Origin: a virus
Length of the DNA: 49,220 nucleotides
Virus record (IMG/VR): IMGVR_UViG_3300025137_000063
Coordinates: 1-49,220 of that record
Reading direction: 5' to 3' (one strand)
The notes beneath the pieces are model-generated. The model ran no database searches, had not been told where the DNA came from, and worked only from the letters and a program-made list of their open reading frames with translations. A program made the translations under genes and the position numbers. Below are positions 23,376-34,024 of this stretch, piece after piece. Numbering within the stretch: the first letter of the stretch is position 1; the number at the start of each line of letters is the position of its first letter.

Positions 23376-24899
23376 ATGTCTACGAATAGAATAAAGGAAA
23401 AAATATCTCAAATTGTAAGTAGTCAGTTTCCAGAATTTATACAATCTGATCATAAAAAATTTATTGCCTTTTTTGAATCGTATTATAAATTTTTAGAACA
23501 AGATCAACATCCTCAGGAATTAATACAAAATATTCTTGATTATAACAATATTGATTTTACTACATCTGCATTTATAAAATATTTTTTAAAAAATTATGCA
23601 GAGATTTTACCTGTTACATTATTAGCCGATAAAAAAATAGCAATAAAAAGAATAAAAGACATTTATGAGGCTAAGGGTTCTACATTATCTTTTCAATTAT
23701 TTTTTAGAATTGTATTTAACGAAGATGCAAGAGTAGTTTTTCCATATGAGAATGTTCTTATACCATCAGGTGGTACATTTTTACAAAGAAGATCTCTTAG
23801 AATTTCAACTTCAAGGGGGGATCGTGATATAATATTAGATAGATTTTTGACTACAACAGTAAATAATCAAGAGTTTAGAACCCCTATTTTAGAAACAAGT
23901 ATTATTAATGATACACTAACAGAAGTATTTTTAGATATAAATTTTTTAGCATCAGCATATGCAATAAATCAACAAGTTACAGTATCAAGTTTAACAGAAG
24001 GTGGTAACATTTTATTCACAGGAAATGTTGAACCCACTACAACTTCAGTTAAAGTCACTGAAGCTGGTTTAGGTTTTAAACAAGGACAAATTTATACTAT
24101 AAATTCAACAGGTGGTGTAGGTACAAAATTATTAATTAGTAATGTTGCATCTACTGGTGCTATAAATGATGTTCAAATATTAAGTTTTGGACATAGCTAT
24201 ACTAGTAATTTTGATGTACAATTATCTTCAGATAAAACAATTAATGATGATTCTTTTCAAAGAGAAATATCTATTGTTAATGATACTACAAAAGGATTTT
24301 TAAGTAGTGGTAATGTTAAACATACTGCTAATGGTCAATTATTATCTACTTTTGGAAATAATACATCTGTAACTTTAAGTTCAACAAGTAATATATTTGG
24401 TTCTGACAACAGTAAAGCGTTGTTGAGTTTCACTATAGGAGGACTAGCTTCATTTCCTGGTGAGTTTACAACTAATAAAGGATTTCTTTCAGATCCAGAT
24501 ATAAGATTGCAAAATGATCTTTTATTTCAGCCATTTGCTTACCAATTAGTTACTGGTGTTGATATAAATACCTTTAAAGATGTTGTATTAGATACAATTC
24601 ATCCAGCAGGTCAGAGATTATTTAACAATAGAGAATTTTCTGACATTTTAGATGTAAGAGCAAATGTAGTAACTGAATCTTTTGATAATTTAATTATTAA
24701 TTTGTTTGATACATTTGCTGTAGATGACACAAGCGTAGGTTTAGCTCAAGGTACTTCTCTAGTTGACACAACTAGTGCAATCGTTGATAATGGTAATGTT
24801 TTAGTTACCACTCAGACTTATTTTGCAGAAGCATATTGTGTTGACCAAGATCCAACAGATGCTGATAGTTATATAGGATTTACAACAGAATTCTTTTAA
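23376..24899 (+). CDS. Baseplate wedge protein in the gene-7 position
   Basis: 507 residues. The N-terminal helical part (IKEKISQIVSSQFPEFIQSDHKKFIAFFESYYKFLEQDQHPQELIQNIL, then YEAKGSTLSFQLFFRIVFNEDARVVFPYENVL) is a pattern I associate with marine T4-like baseplate proteins. The rest is beta-rich. T4 gene 7 (1032 aa) lies between 6 and 8; this protein has the same slot but half the length. It starts one base after the gene 6 stop. Assignment rests on synteny; sequence similarity to T4 gp7 is not visible. Confidence 0.65.
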   Translation: MSTNRIKEKISQIVSSQFPEFIQSDHKKFIAFFESYYKFLEQDQHPQELIQNILDYNNIDFTTSAFIKYFLKNYAEILPVTLLADKKIAIKRIKDIYEAKGSTLSFQLFFRIVFNEDARVVFPYENVLIPSGGTFLQRRSLRISTSRGDRDIILDRFLTTTVNNQEFRTPILETSIINDTLTEVFLDINFLASAYAINQQVTVSSLTEGGNILFTGNVEPTTTSVKVTEAGLGFKQGQIYTINSTGGVGTKLLISNVASTGAINDVQILSFGHSYTSNFDVQLSSDKTINDDSFQREISIVNDTTKGFLSSGNVKHTANGQLLSTFGNNTSVTLSSTSNIFGSDNSKALLSFTIGGLASFPGEFTTNKGFLSDPDIRLQNDLLFQPFAYQLVTGVDINTFKDVVLDTIHPAGQRLFNNREFSDILDVRANVVTESFDNLIINLFDTFAVDDTSVGLAQGTSLVDTTSAIVDNGNVLVTTQTYFAEAYCVDQDPTDADSYIGFTTEFF

Positions 24900-24909
24900 G
24901 GAACAATAG

Positions 24910-25392
24910 ATGGATGATTCAATTAGAGTATTTGGTAATTTACAAATAATAAAAAAAGATAAGGATGATAATATAGTAGAAACTGTATCTGTGCCAAATT
25001 TAGTTGTGAATGCTGGTAAAGCTGCTATAACACAACGAATGGTGCATGATGTTGCAGGTGGAAATACTACTGTTAAACCTTTTGGAGGAACTTTTGGACG
25101 AATGGCTATAGGCTCAAGTGCCACTGCACCTGCTGGTGCTGATAGTTCTTTAGGTTCAACTGAAGTACAAAGTCAAAGTCCTTTGCAAAATGTTATTTCA
25201 CAAAATACAGTTACATACACAGCTGTTTTTGCCGGTAAAGGTGACGGTTCAACTCATTCAATAAAAGAAGCTGGAATTTTTAATTCTCCTACTGCTAATA
25301 CAGGAACAATGTTATGTCGTACAACTTTCTCTTCGATTTCTAAAGGGACAAGCGATTCATTAACAATAAACTGGAATATTACAATAGCTTAA
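24910..25392 (+). CDS. Phage virion protein, baseplate/fibre-associated
   Basis: 160 residues, beta-rich. Its pattern (VPNLVVNAGKAAITQRM, FGRMAIGSS, TVTYTAVFAGKGDG, SIKEAGIFNS, GTMLCRTTFSSISKGTSDSLTINWNITIA) is a widespread small tail-protein plan in phages; I do not know its exact role. It lies between the gene-7-slot protein and gp8, with 10- and 1-base gaps, so it belongs to the wedge operon. Confidence 0.65.
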   Translation: MDDSIRVFGNLQIIKKDKDDNIVETVSVPNLVVNAGKAAITQRMVHDVAGGNTTVKPFGGTFGRMAIGSSATAPAGADSSLGSTEVQSQSPLQNVISQNTVTYTAVFAGKGDGSTHSIKEAGIFNSPTANTGTMLCRTTFSSISKGTSDSLTINWNITIA

Positions 25393-25393
25393 T

Positions 25394-27334
25394 ATGACTT
25401 TTAAACTTAAAGATTCTATTCATAAGACGTTAGCTGATTCAGTTTTCAATGAACTTTTTTCTGCTAGATCAAATTATTATTATTTTATTGGAAAGGTAGT
25501 AGATTGGTCTGATCCTACTACTCCACCTACTCCTAATGAAACTGGTATTGATGAAAATGATACTAGAAATAGAATTATTAATGTTAAAAAAATTACTACT
25601 TCAGATGTATCATTAGTTATACCAAGAAAAAATTGGGCCACAGGTACAATATATGACCAGTTTGATTTAAATTATTCTACAACTAATCCTGCCAGTTCTG
25701 GAGCTACAACATTAAAGTCTTCTCTTTTTTATGTTATATCCTCTTCATTTCAGGTATACAAATGTATTTCAAATAATAATGGTGCAGCTTCAACAGTTGA
25801 ACCATTAGGCAATGATTTAGGTGTAATTACTTTAGGTGATGGGTATAAGTGGAAATTTATGTACACTATACCATTAGCACTAAGATCAAGATTTTTAACT
25901 GACACATTTATGCCAGTTCAGAAATCTGTGTTAGAATCTTTCTATAGTAATGGTGAAATAGATGCAGTCACTATCAATAGTAAAGGTAGTGGATATTCAG
26001 GTGCTCCTTCCATAAGTTTAAAAGCTAATGTTCATTTTACAAGTCCAGCCTCAAACACGACTTCAAATATACCAAATGTTGAAGCTATAATTAATGAAAC
26101 AACAGGATCATTTGATAGGGTTATTATTACACATCCTGGTTTTGGTGTTGCTGGTGGCAATATAGTAATAACTGATCCAACAGGTACTGGTAGTAATTTA
26201 TTTCCAAATGTAACATTTTCTGGGCCAGGAAGTGTAAATAGAACGGTAGTGAATTCTACTGCAAATTTATTGCCTATTATTAATGACAATAAATTTCAAT
26301 CTATTGCTATACTAGATCCTGGTAAAAATTATACTAAAAATGCACAAACTACTATAACAGTTTCCGGTGATGGAATTAATGCTAAATTAGAACCTTTTGT
26401 AAGTGATGCTGGAGAAGTAGAAGACGTAGTTATAACAAATAGAGGTGAAGGTTATACTTTTGCTGTATTAAACGTCGAGAGTAGTACAGGGACAGGAGCT
26501 AATGTATCAGTAAGTTTTTCGACGGGTGATTTAGATACTTCTCAAAGTAGAGTCGAATTATCTTCAATTGCTGGTGCAATAGAAAATTTTAAAGTAAATA
26601 ATGGAGGCACTGGTTATGCCAATGTTTCTAATGTTCAAGTTAGTGTTGTTGGTGATGGGACAGGATTTACTGGTAATGTTGGATTAAATTTAGGCACAGG
26701 AACTGTTAGTAATATAATAATTACTAATCCAGGTTCAGGATTTACATTTGCAAATGTGATAATTACAGGAGGTGGAGGATCTAATGCAAATGTTTCTGCT
26801 ATATTATCTCCACCAAATGGACATGGTTTTGATGCTCCAACTGAATTGTTTGCTGATTCATTAATGTTTTTCTCTACTATAAACAATGAAGAAATTCATG
26901 GGATTGCAGTTGACAATGATTTTAGACAATTTGGTATTATAAAAGATTTAGAACAATCTGGAAACAAAAAAACATTTGCAGATAAAAATGGCACACCTTC
27001 ATTTTTAGCAACTTTCGATTCAATAGTGGATCCTTCTAATCCTGTTGCACAAGACGTCGTATTAGATTTAAAATCAGATACAACTAGAAAATTTGTTGTT
27101 ATACAAACAAAAACTACCACAAAACAAATTCTACTTACTAATCTAAATAATCATACTTTATCTGTATCAGATGTGCTTGTCACCCCTGGTGGAAGAGAAT
27201 TTACTGTGAGTTCAATAGATGGTCAACCTGATATAAATAAGTCTAGTGGTGATTTATTATTCATAGATAACAGAACAGCTGTAACATTTACAGATGATCA
27301 ATTAGTAACCTTTAGAACAATATTAAGATTGTAA
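25394..27334 (+). CDS. gp8: gp8-like baseplate wedge protein with beta-repeat extension
   Basis: 646 residues, about twice T4 gp8 (334). The N-terminal ~190 carry the gp8 blocks: SLVIPRKNWATGTIYDQFD, FQVYKCISNNNGAASTVEPLGND and DGYKWKFMYTIP. A repeat region follows (about 195-480) in which units such as GSGYSGAPSISLKANV, GKNYTKNAQTTITVSGDG, GEGYTFAVLNVESSTGTGANV and GTGYANVSNVQVSVVGDG recur roughly every 50 residues. The C-terminus returns to a mixed fold. The repeats may project outward from the wedge. Confidence 0.8.
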   Translation: MTFKLKDSIHKTLADSVFNELFSARSNYYYFIGKVVDWSDPTTPPTPNETGIDENDTRNRIINVKKITTSDVSLVIPRKNWATGTIYDQFDLNYSTTNPASSGATTLKSSLFYVISSSFQVYKCISNNNGAASTVEPLGNDLGVITLGDGYKWKFMYTIPLALRSRFLTDTFMPVQKSVLESFYSNGEIDAVTINSKGSGYSGAPSISLKANVHFTSPASNTTSNIPNVEAIINETTGSFDRVIITHPGFGVAGGNIVITDPTGTGSNLFPNVTFSGPGSVNRTVVNSTANLLPIINDNKFQSIAILDPGKNYTKNAQTTITVSGDGINAKLEPFVSDAGEVEDVVITNRGEGYTFAVLNVESSTGTGANVSVSFSTGDLDTSQSRVELSSIAGAIENFKVNNGGTGYANVSNVQVSVVGDGTGFTGNVGLNLGTGTVSNIIITNPGSGFTFANVIITGGGGSNANVSAILSPPNGHGFDAPTELFADSLMFFSTINNEEIHGIAVDNDFRQFGIIKDLEQSGNKKTFADKNGTPSFLATFDSIVDPSNPVAQDVVLDLKSDTTRKFVVIQTKTTTKQILLTNLNNHTLSVSDVLVTPGGREFTVSSIDGQPDINKSSGDLLFIDNRTAVTFTDDQLVTFRTILRL

Positions 27335-27337
27335 ATT

Positions 27338-30300
27338 ATGCCTACAGTTTTTAGCACATCTCCTCATTTTGATGATTTCAACGAAGAAAAAGAATTCGTA
27401 AGAATTCTATTCCGACCTGGGCGCGCTGTACAAGCCAGAGAGTTAACTCAATTACAAACAATTATACAATCACAAGTTGAAAGATTTGGTAGGGGTATAT
27501 ACAAAGATGGTTCATTTGTATCGCCTCCTAGTGAAACATTTGATCCAAACTTCGCTTTTGTTAAACTTGAGAATTCAGTTGGAGGCGTTGAAGCCGATTC
27601 TGTTGTTTCAAGTTTAATTGGTCAATTAGTTAAAGGTGAAACAACCGGTGTAGTAGCATTAGTAATTGATGTTGCTACCTCAACAGTTGATGGTGACCCA
27701 CCCACATTATTTGTAAAATACACAGATGGTGGTACTAGCAATTTATTAGTATTCAATGATAATGAAGAAATAAAAAACACTAATGGTTCAATTACTGTTC
27801 AAGCATTATCTTCTGGAGCTACAGGTTTTGGTACTACATTTTCAATAGGCAAAAGTACAATTTTTGCAAAGGGAAATTTTCTTTTAGTTCAACAACAAAC
27901 ACATATTATTGAAAAATATGCAAATGTACAAAATAAAATTGTTGGTTTAACAGTTACTGAATCAGTTGTTGAATCTACTGATGACACTTCTTTATTAGAC
28001 CCAGCTACTGGAACATTTAACTTTTTTGCTCCTGGTGCTGATAGATACAAAGCTAATTTAACATTATCAAGTAGAGATTTAGAATTTAATTCACTTACAG
28101 ATACTAATTTTATTGAAGTAGTTAGAGTAGAAGATGGAAGAGTTATTTCAAAAAATATTGATCCTAGATTTAGTGTTTTAGGTGATACATTAGCTAGAAG
28201 GACTTTTGATGAATCTGGAAATTATGAAGTAGAAACATTTGGTTTAGAATTAAGAGAACATTTAAAATCAAGTCCAACAGGCACCAATACTTTTGCTAAC
28301 ATTGCTACCACTTCGAATGATGGAGTCTTTTTAGCTGCTAATGGTGGAAGTAATGCAAAATTTGTTTCAGTTATAACACCTGGTAAAGCATTTGTCAAAG
28401 GATATGAAGTAGATGATATTCCTTCAAGATTTTTGACTATGGACAAAGCAAGAAATTTTGCTAATGTGAGCACTGGAACTATTGCAAGTCAATTATCAAG
28501 TTTTGTTACTATTGATGATGTTAATTCAGCACCAGATCTAGCTATTATAGAAACTGTTAATTTAAGAGATGCTTATAAAAGTAGTAATGTTGGTCAAAAT
28601 GGTAATTTAGTAGGTACTGCTAAATCAAGAGGTTTAATTTATCAAACTGGCAATGTTGCACCTGCACTGGGTGGAGCTGCTGGAAGAACTGCTTCGTTTA
28701 GATTGCATTTATTTGATATAAACATGAATGATGGTAAAACATTTGATCGTGATGCTAAACAAGTTGAAGCATCTACTAATTTTGATTTTGCAGCTAATAT
28801 AACTCCTGTTTTAACTAACCTTAGTGGTGCTATTACTTATAATAATGCTTCAACAACAGTATTAGGTAGTGGTACAAGGTTTTCATCACAACTTAAAGTT
28901 GGTGATGTAATAACACATAGTAATTCTACATTTACCCATAGATTAATAGTAAGTGCTATTGCTGATGATGTGACACTTACGATTGACAGAACTCCACTTG
29001 GAAATATAGCTAATTCATTTGCACCTTTTTCACTTAATACTTCAAACATTGGAGATTCAAGTAAAGATATTTTAATTACTCAATTCCCATTTGAAGTTTT
29101 GAAGGCAGTTGACCCAGCTAACACAAAAACAACATATACTGTAAAAAGACAGATAACACAATCTTTATCATCTGGAGCAGCTACTTTAACAACTGGTACT
29201 AACGAAACATTTGCACCATTTTCTACTGATAATTATCAAGCTATAATTACTTCTGGAACCAGAAGAGGACAATATATTAGCATACAAAGTGGTGATATTT
29301 CATTTAATGGAGGATCTACTCAAGTAACTTTTGACTTTAGTGGATCACCTGGTGAAAATTTAAATAATGAAAGTATGGAATTTATAGTTACTGTAAATAA
29401 AGTAACTAGTGCAGCTTTAAGAAAAACTAAAACATTAAATGCAAATCAAACAATAGATTTTACTACCAAAGAAACTGCTCAAGCATCAATACTAACTTTA
29501 GGTAAAGCAGATGGTTTTAAATTAAAATCAGTTAAAATGTCAAATGTGGCCTTTGGATCCTCTTATACCGATTCTGGTTCTTCTGATGTTACAGAAAGAT
29601 ATTCATTTGACAATGGTCAAAAATCTACATTTTATGATCTTGCTAAAGTAAAATTAAAAGCTGGTAAAGCAAAACCAGAACATCCAATAAGAGTTACTTT
29701 TGATTTCTTTGCTCATGGAGCTGGAGACTTTTTCTCTGTTGGATCATATCCTGATTATGAAGATATACCAACAGTTGAGTTTAATGGTGTGTTCTTTAGT
29801 CTAAGAGATTGTTTAGATTTTAGACCAAGAATAAATGATGTAGGGACTGGATTTACTGGCACAGGTGCTTCGACAACAGAATTTTTAGATCCAGAAGTAA
29901 ATTTTGTTACAGATTATCAATACTTCTTGCCTAAGATATCTTCAGTTGGATTGAATGAAAAAGGTAACTTTTTTGTCGTTGAGGGAACAAGTGAACTTAG
30001 TCCAAGAGAACCTAATTTTCCATCTGACTTATTAAAACTATTTGTGTTTCAACAAAAACCATATGTGTTTAATATTAATAGGGACATAGAAGTTAAGAGA
30101 GTCGAAAACAAAAGATTTACCATGAAAGATATTGGTAGATTAGAAAATAGAGTAAAAACATTAGAATTTTACACAACTTTAAATTTGCTTGAAAGAGATG
30201 CACAACAAGAACAAATACAAGATGATCTAGGTTTTGAAAGATTTAAAAATGGTTTTGTAGTTGATTCATTTACGGGCCATGGTGTAGGAGATTCATTAGA

Positions 30301-31678
30301 AAATCCTGATTATGCTGTATCTGTTAATTATACTAAAAAAGAAGCTAGTCCTCTTATAAAAAGTGAATTTATAAACATGAGAGAAGCATCAACTACTGAT
30401 GCTCAAAGAACAAGTAATAATTACGTTCTTACTGGATCAGTTGCTTCTTTGCCATATACTCATGAAATATTAGTAAGAAATCCATTTTCAAGTAAGACAC
30501 AAAATTTGAATCCATTTAACCTTAATCAGTTTCAAGGAGCAATGACACTGTCTCCACCAGGAGATTTGTGGTTTGATGATAAAAGAGTTCCACAGGTACA
30601 AGTTGACAGAACCGGTTCTTTCGAGACTTTAAGTACATTATCTTTTGTTAAAAGAGATGGAAGAAATATATTTGGTTCACTTAATGATATTGAACAATTA
30701 AGAAATGGAGTACCACAAAATACAGATGAACTTCCAGAAAACTTAAAAGGTTTATCAGATTTATTGGGATCAATTTCGCCAGCTACATCTTCATTAAAAT
30801 TACAAGGTAATGAAATTGTAAAAAATATTACAGTTGTTCCAAAAATGAGAAGTGCATTTATAAAAGTTAATGTGGAAGGTATGAGACCCAATACACAAGT
30901 ATTTGGTTTCTTTGATGGACAACCTATTCAACCATTTTTAAGTCAAGTTACAGCTGAAATAAAAACAAAACAATTACAACTTGCTGCAAATATTGCAACA
31001 AACGCTGCTAAATCTGATACAAGAGTGACTAGAAGAGATCTTTCAAATTTAATGTCTAACAGTTCATTAGTATTAACTACTGATAATTTTGGATCAATTG
31101 AACTAGATTTTCATTATGTATCAACATCATTAAATATTAATACAGGTAAAAAATTATTAAGACTTTCAAGTTCACCTATTAATGATCAAGAAGCAGAAGT
31201 TACATTTGCAGAACAAGTTTTTGTAAGTGATGGTGTAATTAGAGAAATTACTACTGAAGTATTAAGACCTGCTCAACCACCACAACCTCCAACTCCAACA
31301 GTTAAGGATCCTCAGATCCCACCTGAAATAGTTCCACAAAAAAGTATTTTGGAACAAGTATACGCAGATATTAGAGGTAATATTCCTCCAGATCAAATAG
31401 TTCATTTAGCTTTTGGAGGAGTTGCTCGAGAACAAGATCGAGAATGGTGGGAGAAGAAATTCCCTGGTGTAAGTACAAAAACTGATGCTTCTGAAATTGC
31501 AAATGTTGAGGAATTTTTCCAATCGTTTGCTCAAGGAGCCACAACACACGGTGAGCAAGATAAAGAGACTCAAGGTGGAGTAGCTGATCAGTTTGGAGAT
31601 GCTTCAAGAGTTGGTTACTATACACAAGAAGAAGCTCAAGCAGAATTAGCAGCAGATTTCAATAACAAATATTTGTAG
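27338..31678 (+). CDS. Very large baseplate/tail-fibre attachment protein (DUF4815-type N-terminus)
   Basis: 1446 residues, the largest gene here. The N-terminal FDDFNEEKEFVRILFRPGRAVQARELTQLQTIIQSQVERFG matches what I recall as DUF4815-type structural proteins of T4-like cyanophages. Long beta-rich stretches follow. A coiled region around residues 920-960 (MKDIGRLENRVKTLEFYTTLNLLERDAQQEQIQDD) could trimerise. The C-terminus has a Pro-rich linker (PAQPPQPPTPTVKD) and an acidic end. It takes the place of T4 genes 9/10. The function is inferred from position; no enzymatic motif was seen. Confidence 0.75.
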   Translation: MPTVFSTSPHFDDFNEEKEFVRILFRPGRAVQARELTQLQTIIQSQVERFGRGIYKDGSFVSPPSETFDPNFAFVKLENSVGGVEADSVVSSLIGQLVKGETTGVVALVIDVATSTVDGDPPTLFVKYTDGGTSNLLVFNDNEEIKNTNGSITVQALSSGATGFGTTFSIGKSTIFAKGNFLLVQQQTHIIEKYANVQNKIVGLTVTESVVESTDDTSLLDPATGTFNFFAPGADRYKANLTLSSRDLEFNSLTDTNFIEVVRVEDGRVISKNIDPRFSVLGDTLARRTFDESGNYEVETFGLELREHLKSSPTGTNTFANIATTSNDGVFLAANGGSNAKFVSVITPGKAFVKGYEVDDIPSRFLTMDKARNFANVSTGTIASQLSSFVTIDDVNSAPDLAIIETVNLRDAYKSSNVGQNGNLVGTAKSRGLIYQTGNVAPALGGAAGRTASFRLHLFDINMNDGKTFDRDAKQVEASTNFDFAANITPVLTNLSGAITYNNASTTVLGSGTRFSSQLKVGDVITHSNSTFTHRLIVSAIADDVTLTIDRTPLGNIANSFAPFSLNTSNIGDSSKDILITQFPFEVLKAVDPANTKTTYTVKRQITQSLSSGAATLTTGTNETFAPFSTDNYQAIITSGTRRGQYISIQSGDISFNGGSTQVTFDFSGSPGENLNNESMEFIVTVNKVTSAALRKTKTLNANQTIDFTTKETAQASILTLGKADGFKLKSVKMSNVAFGSSYTDSGSSDVTERYSFDNGQKSTFYDLAKVKLKAGKAKPEHPIRVTFDFFAHGAGDFFSVGSYPDYEDIPTVEFNGVFFSLRDCLDFRPRINDVGTGFTGTGASTTEFLDPEVNFVTDYQYFLPKISSVGLNEKGNFFVVEGTSELSPREPNFPSDLLKLFVFQQKPYVFNINRDIEVKRVENKRFTMKDIGRLENRVKTLEFYTTLNLLERDAQQEQIQDDLGFERFKNGFVVDSFTGHGVGDSLENPDYAVSVNYTKKEASPLIKSEFINMREASTTDAQRTSNNYVLTGSVASLPYTHEILVRNPFSSKTQNLNPFNLNQFQGAMTLSPPGDLWFDDKRVPQVQVDRTGSFETLSTLSFVKRDGRNIFGSLNDIEQLRNGVPQNTDELPENLKGLSDLLGSISPATSSLKLQGNEIVKNITVVPKMRSAFIKVNVEGMRPNTQVFGFFDGQPIQPFLSQVTAEIKTKQLQLAANIATNAAKSDTRVTRRDLSNLMSNSSLVLTTDNFGSIELDFHYVSTSLNINTGKKLLRLSSSPINDQEAEVTFAEQVFVSDGVIREITTEVLRPAQPPQPPTPTVKDPQIPPEIVPQKSILEQVYADIRGNIPPDQIVHLAFGGVAREQDREWWEKKFPGVSTKTDASEIANVEEFFQSFAQGATTHGEQDKETQGGVADQFGDASRVGYYTQEEAQAELAADFNNKYL

Positions 31679-31686
31679 GAATTTAA

Positions 31687-33615
31687 ATGGCACTTAACAG
31701 AATAGATCCAGTAGCTCAATCTTTTATAGTTGAAGAACCAACTTATATTACAAAAGTTGATTTGTTCTTTCAGTCTGCTGATGCTACTATTCCTGTTTTT
31801 TTACAATTAAGAAGAATTGTAGATAATCAGCCTGGCCAAACAATACTACCATTTAGTCAAGCACATATTCCTGCTGCCAATGTTTTAACTTCAGATAACG
31901 CTAATGTTGCAACTACTGTTACATTTAGTTCACCAATATTTGTGGATACAGGTGAATATGCTTTATCGGTTGGATCAGATTCAAGAGCATATAATGTTTA
32001 TGTTTCAGAATTAAATGGTACTGATACTAAAACAGGAAGAAGAATATCAGAGCAACCTTTGATAGGTTCTTTGTTTTTATCAGAAAATTTAAAACTTTTC
32101 CAGCCAGATTTATTCGAAGATATAAAAGTTAACATTTATAGAGCTAAATTTTCAACTGACGTAACAGCAACAGTTCCTTTAGAGCTTTCAGGTTCTGGTG
32201 GTTTAGGAACCGATATAACTGAAGCATTAGAAGTAGATCCTTTGGAAGTATATCCTGGTTTTACAACTATGAAAGTGTATCATTTTAATCATGGTTTTAT
32301 AAATGATTCGTTTGTTAATATAAAAAATGTTAGCAATGCAAATATATTATTAGCTAATGGAAGTTATCATATTGGTAATGTAGTAGGATTACCTGGTAAT
32401 GTTATTCAAGAGCAAGATTTTCAAATATCCAATGTTAAGTTAGGATCATATACAATTAATCTTGGTGCATCTCCAATTTTAAGTGCAGGCAATGGTGGTT
32501 CTGGTATGCCGAATGTAACAAGCAGATCAAGATTTGGTGGTGGTTATGTGAGAGTATTTGAAAATACATCCTATTCTTCAATAACACCTCAAAATTCAAT
32601 ATTTAAACCAGCTAATACAAGTGTATCAAACAAAGTTATAACTACTACACTTGGAAGCACATATACTGTTGATACAACTTTTAGTGAAATTCAAAATGCA
32701 GTTCAAAATGATTTTGAAACAGAAAGAACAATAGCTGGTCCAACAAATAAAAGAAGAAAAGCTTCAGGTAGAGAAACATTTGATTATAGAATTGATATGA
32801 ATACTGATAATGATAGAGTCTCTCCTGTTATTGATATTGAACAATTAGGTGTTAATTTTAAAAGAAATTTAGTTAATGAACCTTCATTTGCTACTGTTTT
32901 AAAACATGAATTTGATTTAATTTCTAATATTGGAAGTAATAATAAAGGTGTAGGACACAAAGCTAATTTTTACTTATTGTCAAATGCTATTGGTATAATT
33001 AATTTGGCAAATATTAATGATTGTAATAATTCTAATGCTATTATTAATGGTAGTATTTTAAATGTTAGTGCTAATACAACTCTTACAGGTGCTGGTACAT
33101 ACAATTCAGGTTTATATAGAGTTTTAGACGTGGGTCAAGGAACAAGTAGTAATGTTAGAATAAAGGTGAAAAAAATAACTGGTAATGCTGTTATTACACC
33201 TGATACATCAAATCATAATGTTTATTCTATTGTTTCAACTAATGACTTTGTAGCTGAAGAAGCTGCAGTTGGTGGTTCTGCGTATTCAAAATATATTTCA
33301 AGACAAATTGATTTTATTAATCCATCAACGGGCGTTAAGTTTTTCTTTGATGTTGCTAAACCATCAGAAGCTAGTGTAAATATATACTTAAAGACAAAAC
33401 TAGCTGGCGATAGCACAAATATGAACACTATAGAATATGAGAAAGTGTCGAATGTCACTATTCAAGATTCTCTTGGTGGAGAATTTGTTCAATTTCAAAA
33501 AGAAGTTAATAATATAGATGAATTTAATTCACTAGTATTTAAAATAGTTTTAGGTTCTACTGATAATTCAAAAATTGCTAAAATTAAGAATTTAAGAGCG
33601 ATAGCATTAAGATGA
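31687..33615 (+). CDS. Large baseplate-outer-ring/fibre protein in gene-10 position
   Basis: 642 residues, beta-rich. The N-terminus ALNRIDPVAQSFIVEEPTYITKVDLFFQSADATIPVFLQLR resembles the start of structural proteins that pair with DUF4815 proteins in marine myoviruses: a jelly-roll-like sensor of the type 'DP-A-Q-S-F'. A Lys/Arg patch (NKRRKASGRETFDYRID) lies mid-protein. The last part (KIVLGSTDNSKIAKIKNLRAIAL) is typical of these proteins. It is translated from an ATG 8 bases after the upstream stop and overlaps the next gene by 4 bases. Exact role unknown. Confidence 0.7.
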   Translation: MALNRIDPVAQSFIVEEPTYITKVDLFFQSADATIPVFLQLRRIVDNQPGQTILPFSQAHIPAANVLTSDNANVATTVTFSSPIFVDTGEYALSVGSDSRAYNVYVSELNGTDTKTGRRISEQPLIGSLFLSENLKLFQPDLFEDIKVNIYRAKFSTDVTATVPLELSGSGGLGTDITEALEVDPLEVYPGFTTMKVYHFNHGFINDSFVNIKNVSNANILLANGSYHIGNVVGLPGNVIQEQDFQISNVKLGSYTINLGASPILSAGNGGSGMPNVTSRSRFGGGYVRVFENTSYSSITPQNSIFKPANTSVSNKVITTTLGSTYTVDTTFSEIQNAVQNDFETERTIAGPTNKRRKASGRETFDYRIDMNTDNDRVSPVIDIEQLGVNFKRNLVNEPSFATVLKHEFDLISNIGSNNKGVGHKANFYLLSNAIGIINLANINDCNNSNAIINGSILNVSANTTLTGAGTYNSGLYRVLDVGQGTSSNVRIKVKKITGNAVITPDTSNHNVYSIVSTNDFVAEEAAVGGSAYSKYISRQIDFINPSTGVKFFFDVAKPSEASVNIYLKTKLAGDSTNMNTIEYEKVSNVTIQDSLGGEFVQFQKEVNNIDEFNSLVFKIVLGSTDNSKIAKIKNLRAIALR

Positions 33616-33815
33616 TGAAAGTAAAAGATTTTCCACATTTAGTTAGAGATCCAAAGTCGAAAGCTATTGTTAACATTGACAAAAATGCTTTTTATGAATA
33701 TAATCAAAAAAATTTAGTCAAAGATAATATGGCACGTATGGATAATGAAATAAATACTATAAAACAATCAGTAAATGAAATAAAAGAACTTTTAATAAAA
33801 ATGGCAGAAAAATAA
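33612..33815 (+). CDS. Small coiled-coil phage protein
   Basis: 67 residues (or 66 from the second ATG): DFPHLVRDPKSKAIVNIDKNAFYEYNQKN, then a helical heptad run (MDNEINTIKQSVNEIKELLIKMAEK). This plan is common next to structural genes of T4-like marine phages. It could be an assembly factor or minor virion part. It is tightly coupled to both neighbours (4- and 1-base overlaps). Confidence 0.75.
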   Translation: MMKVKDFPHLVRDPKSKAIVNIDKNAFYEYNQKNLVKDNMARMDNEINTIKQSVNEIKELLIKMAEK

Positions 33816-34012
33816 TGACATATGCAAATATTACTTTAAGAACAACTGGAACATTATTACCAGACGCAATTACAAATGGTGTTGATGTAAAAGGTTCAGC
33901 ATTAACTAATCAACAAGTAGATAATAATTTTGCAAATCTTAGTATAGAAATAAGCAATACTGCTAACAATGCATCTGCTTCTGCAATACCTTTTGCAATT
34001 GCTTTAGGATAA
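33815..34012 (+). CDS. Small fibre-associated protein
   Basis: 65 residues with a beta/coil N-terminus (YANITLRTTGTLLPDAI), a conserved-looking GSALTNQQVDNNFANLS segment and an Ala/Ser/Asn C-terminal helix ending AIPFAIALG. The N-L/V-xxxxD-NF-NL element is common at the start of marine phage tail-fibre proteins. This suggests a short or truncated fibre module. It starts the fibre cassette. Confidence 0.6.
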   Translation: MTYANITLRTTGTLLPDAITNGVDVKGSALTNQQVDNNFANLSIEISNTANNASASAIPFAIALG

Positions 34013-34024
34013 TCAAGGAACAAC

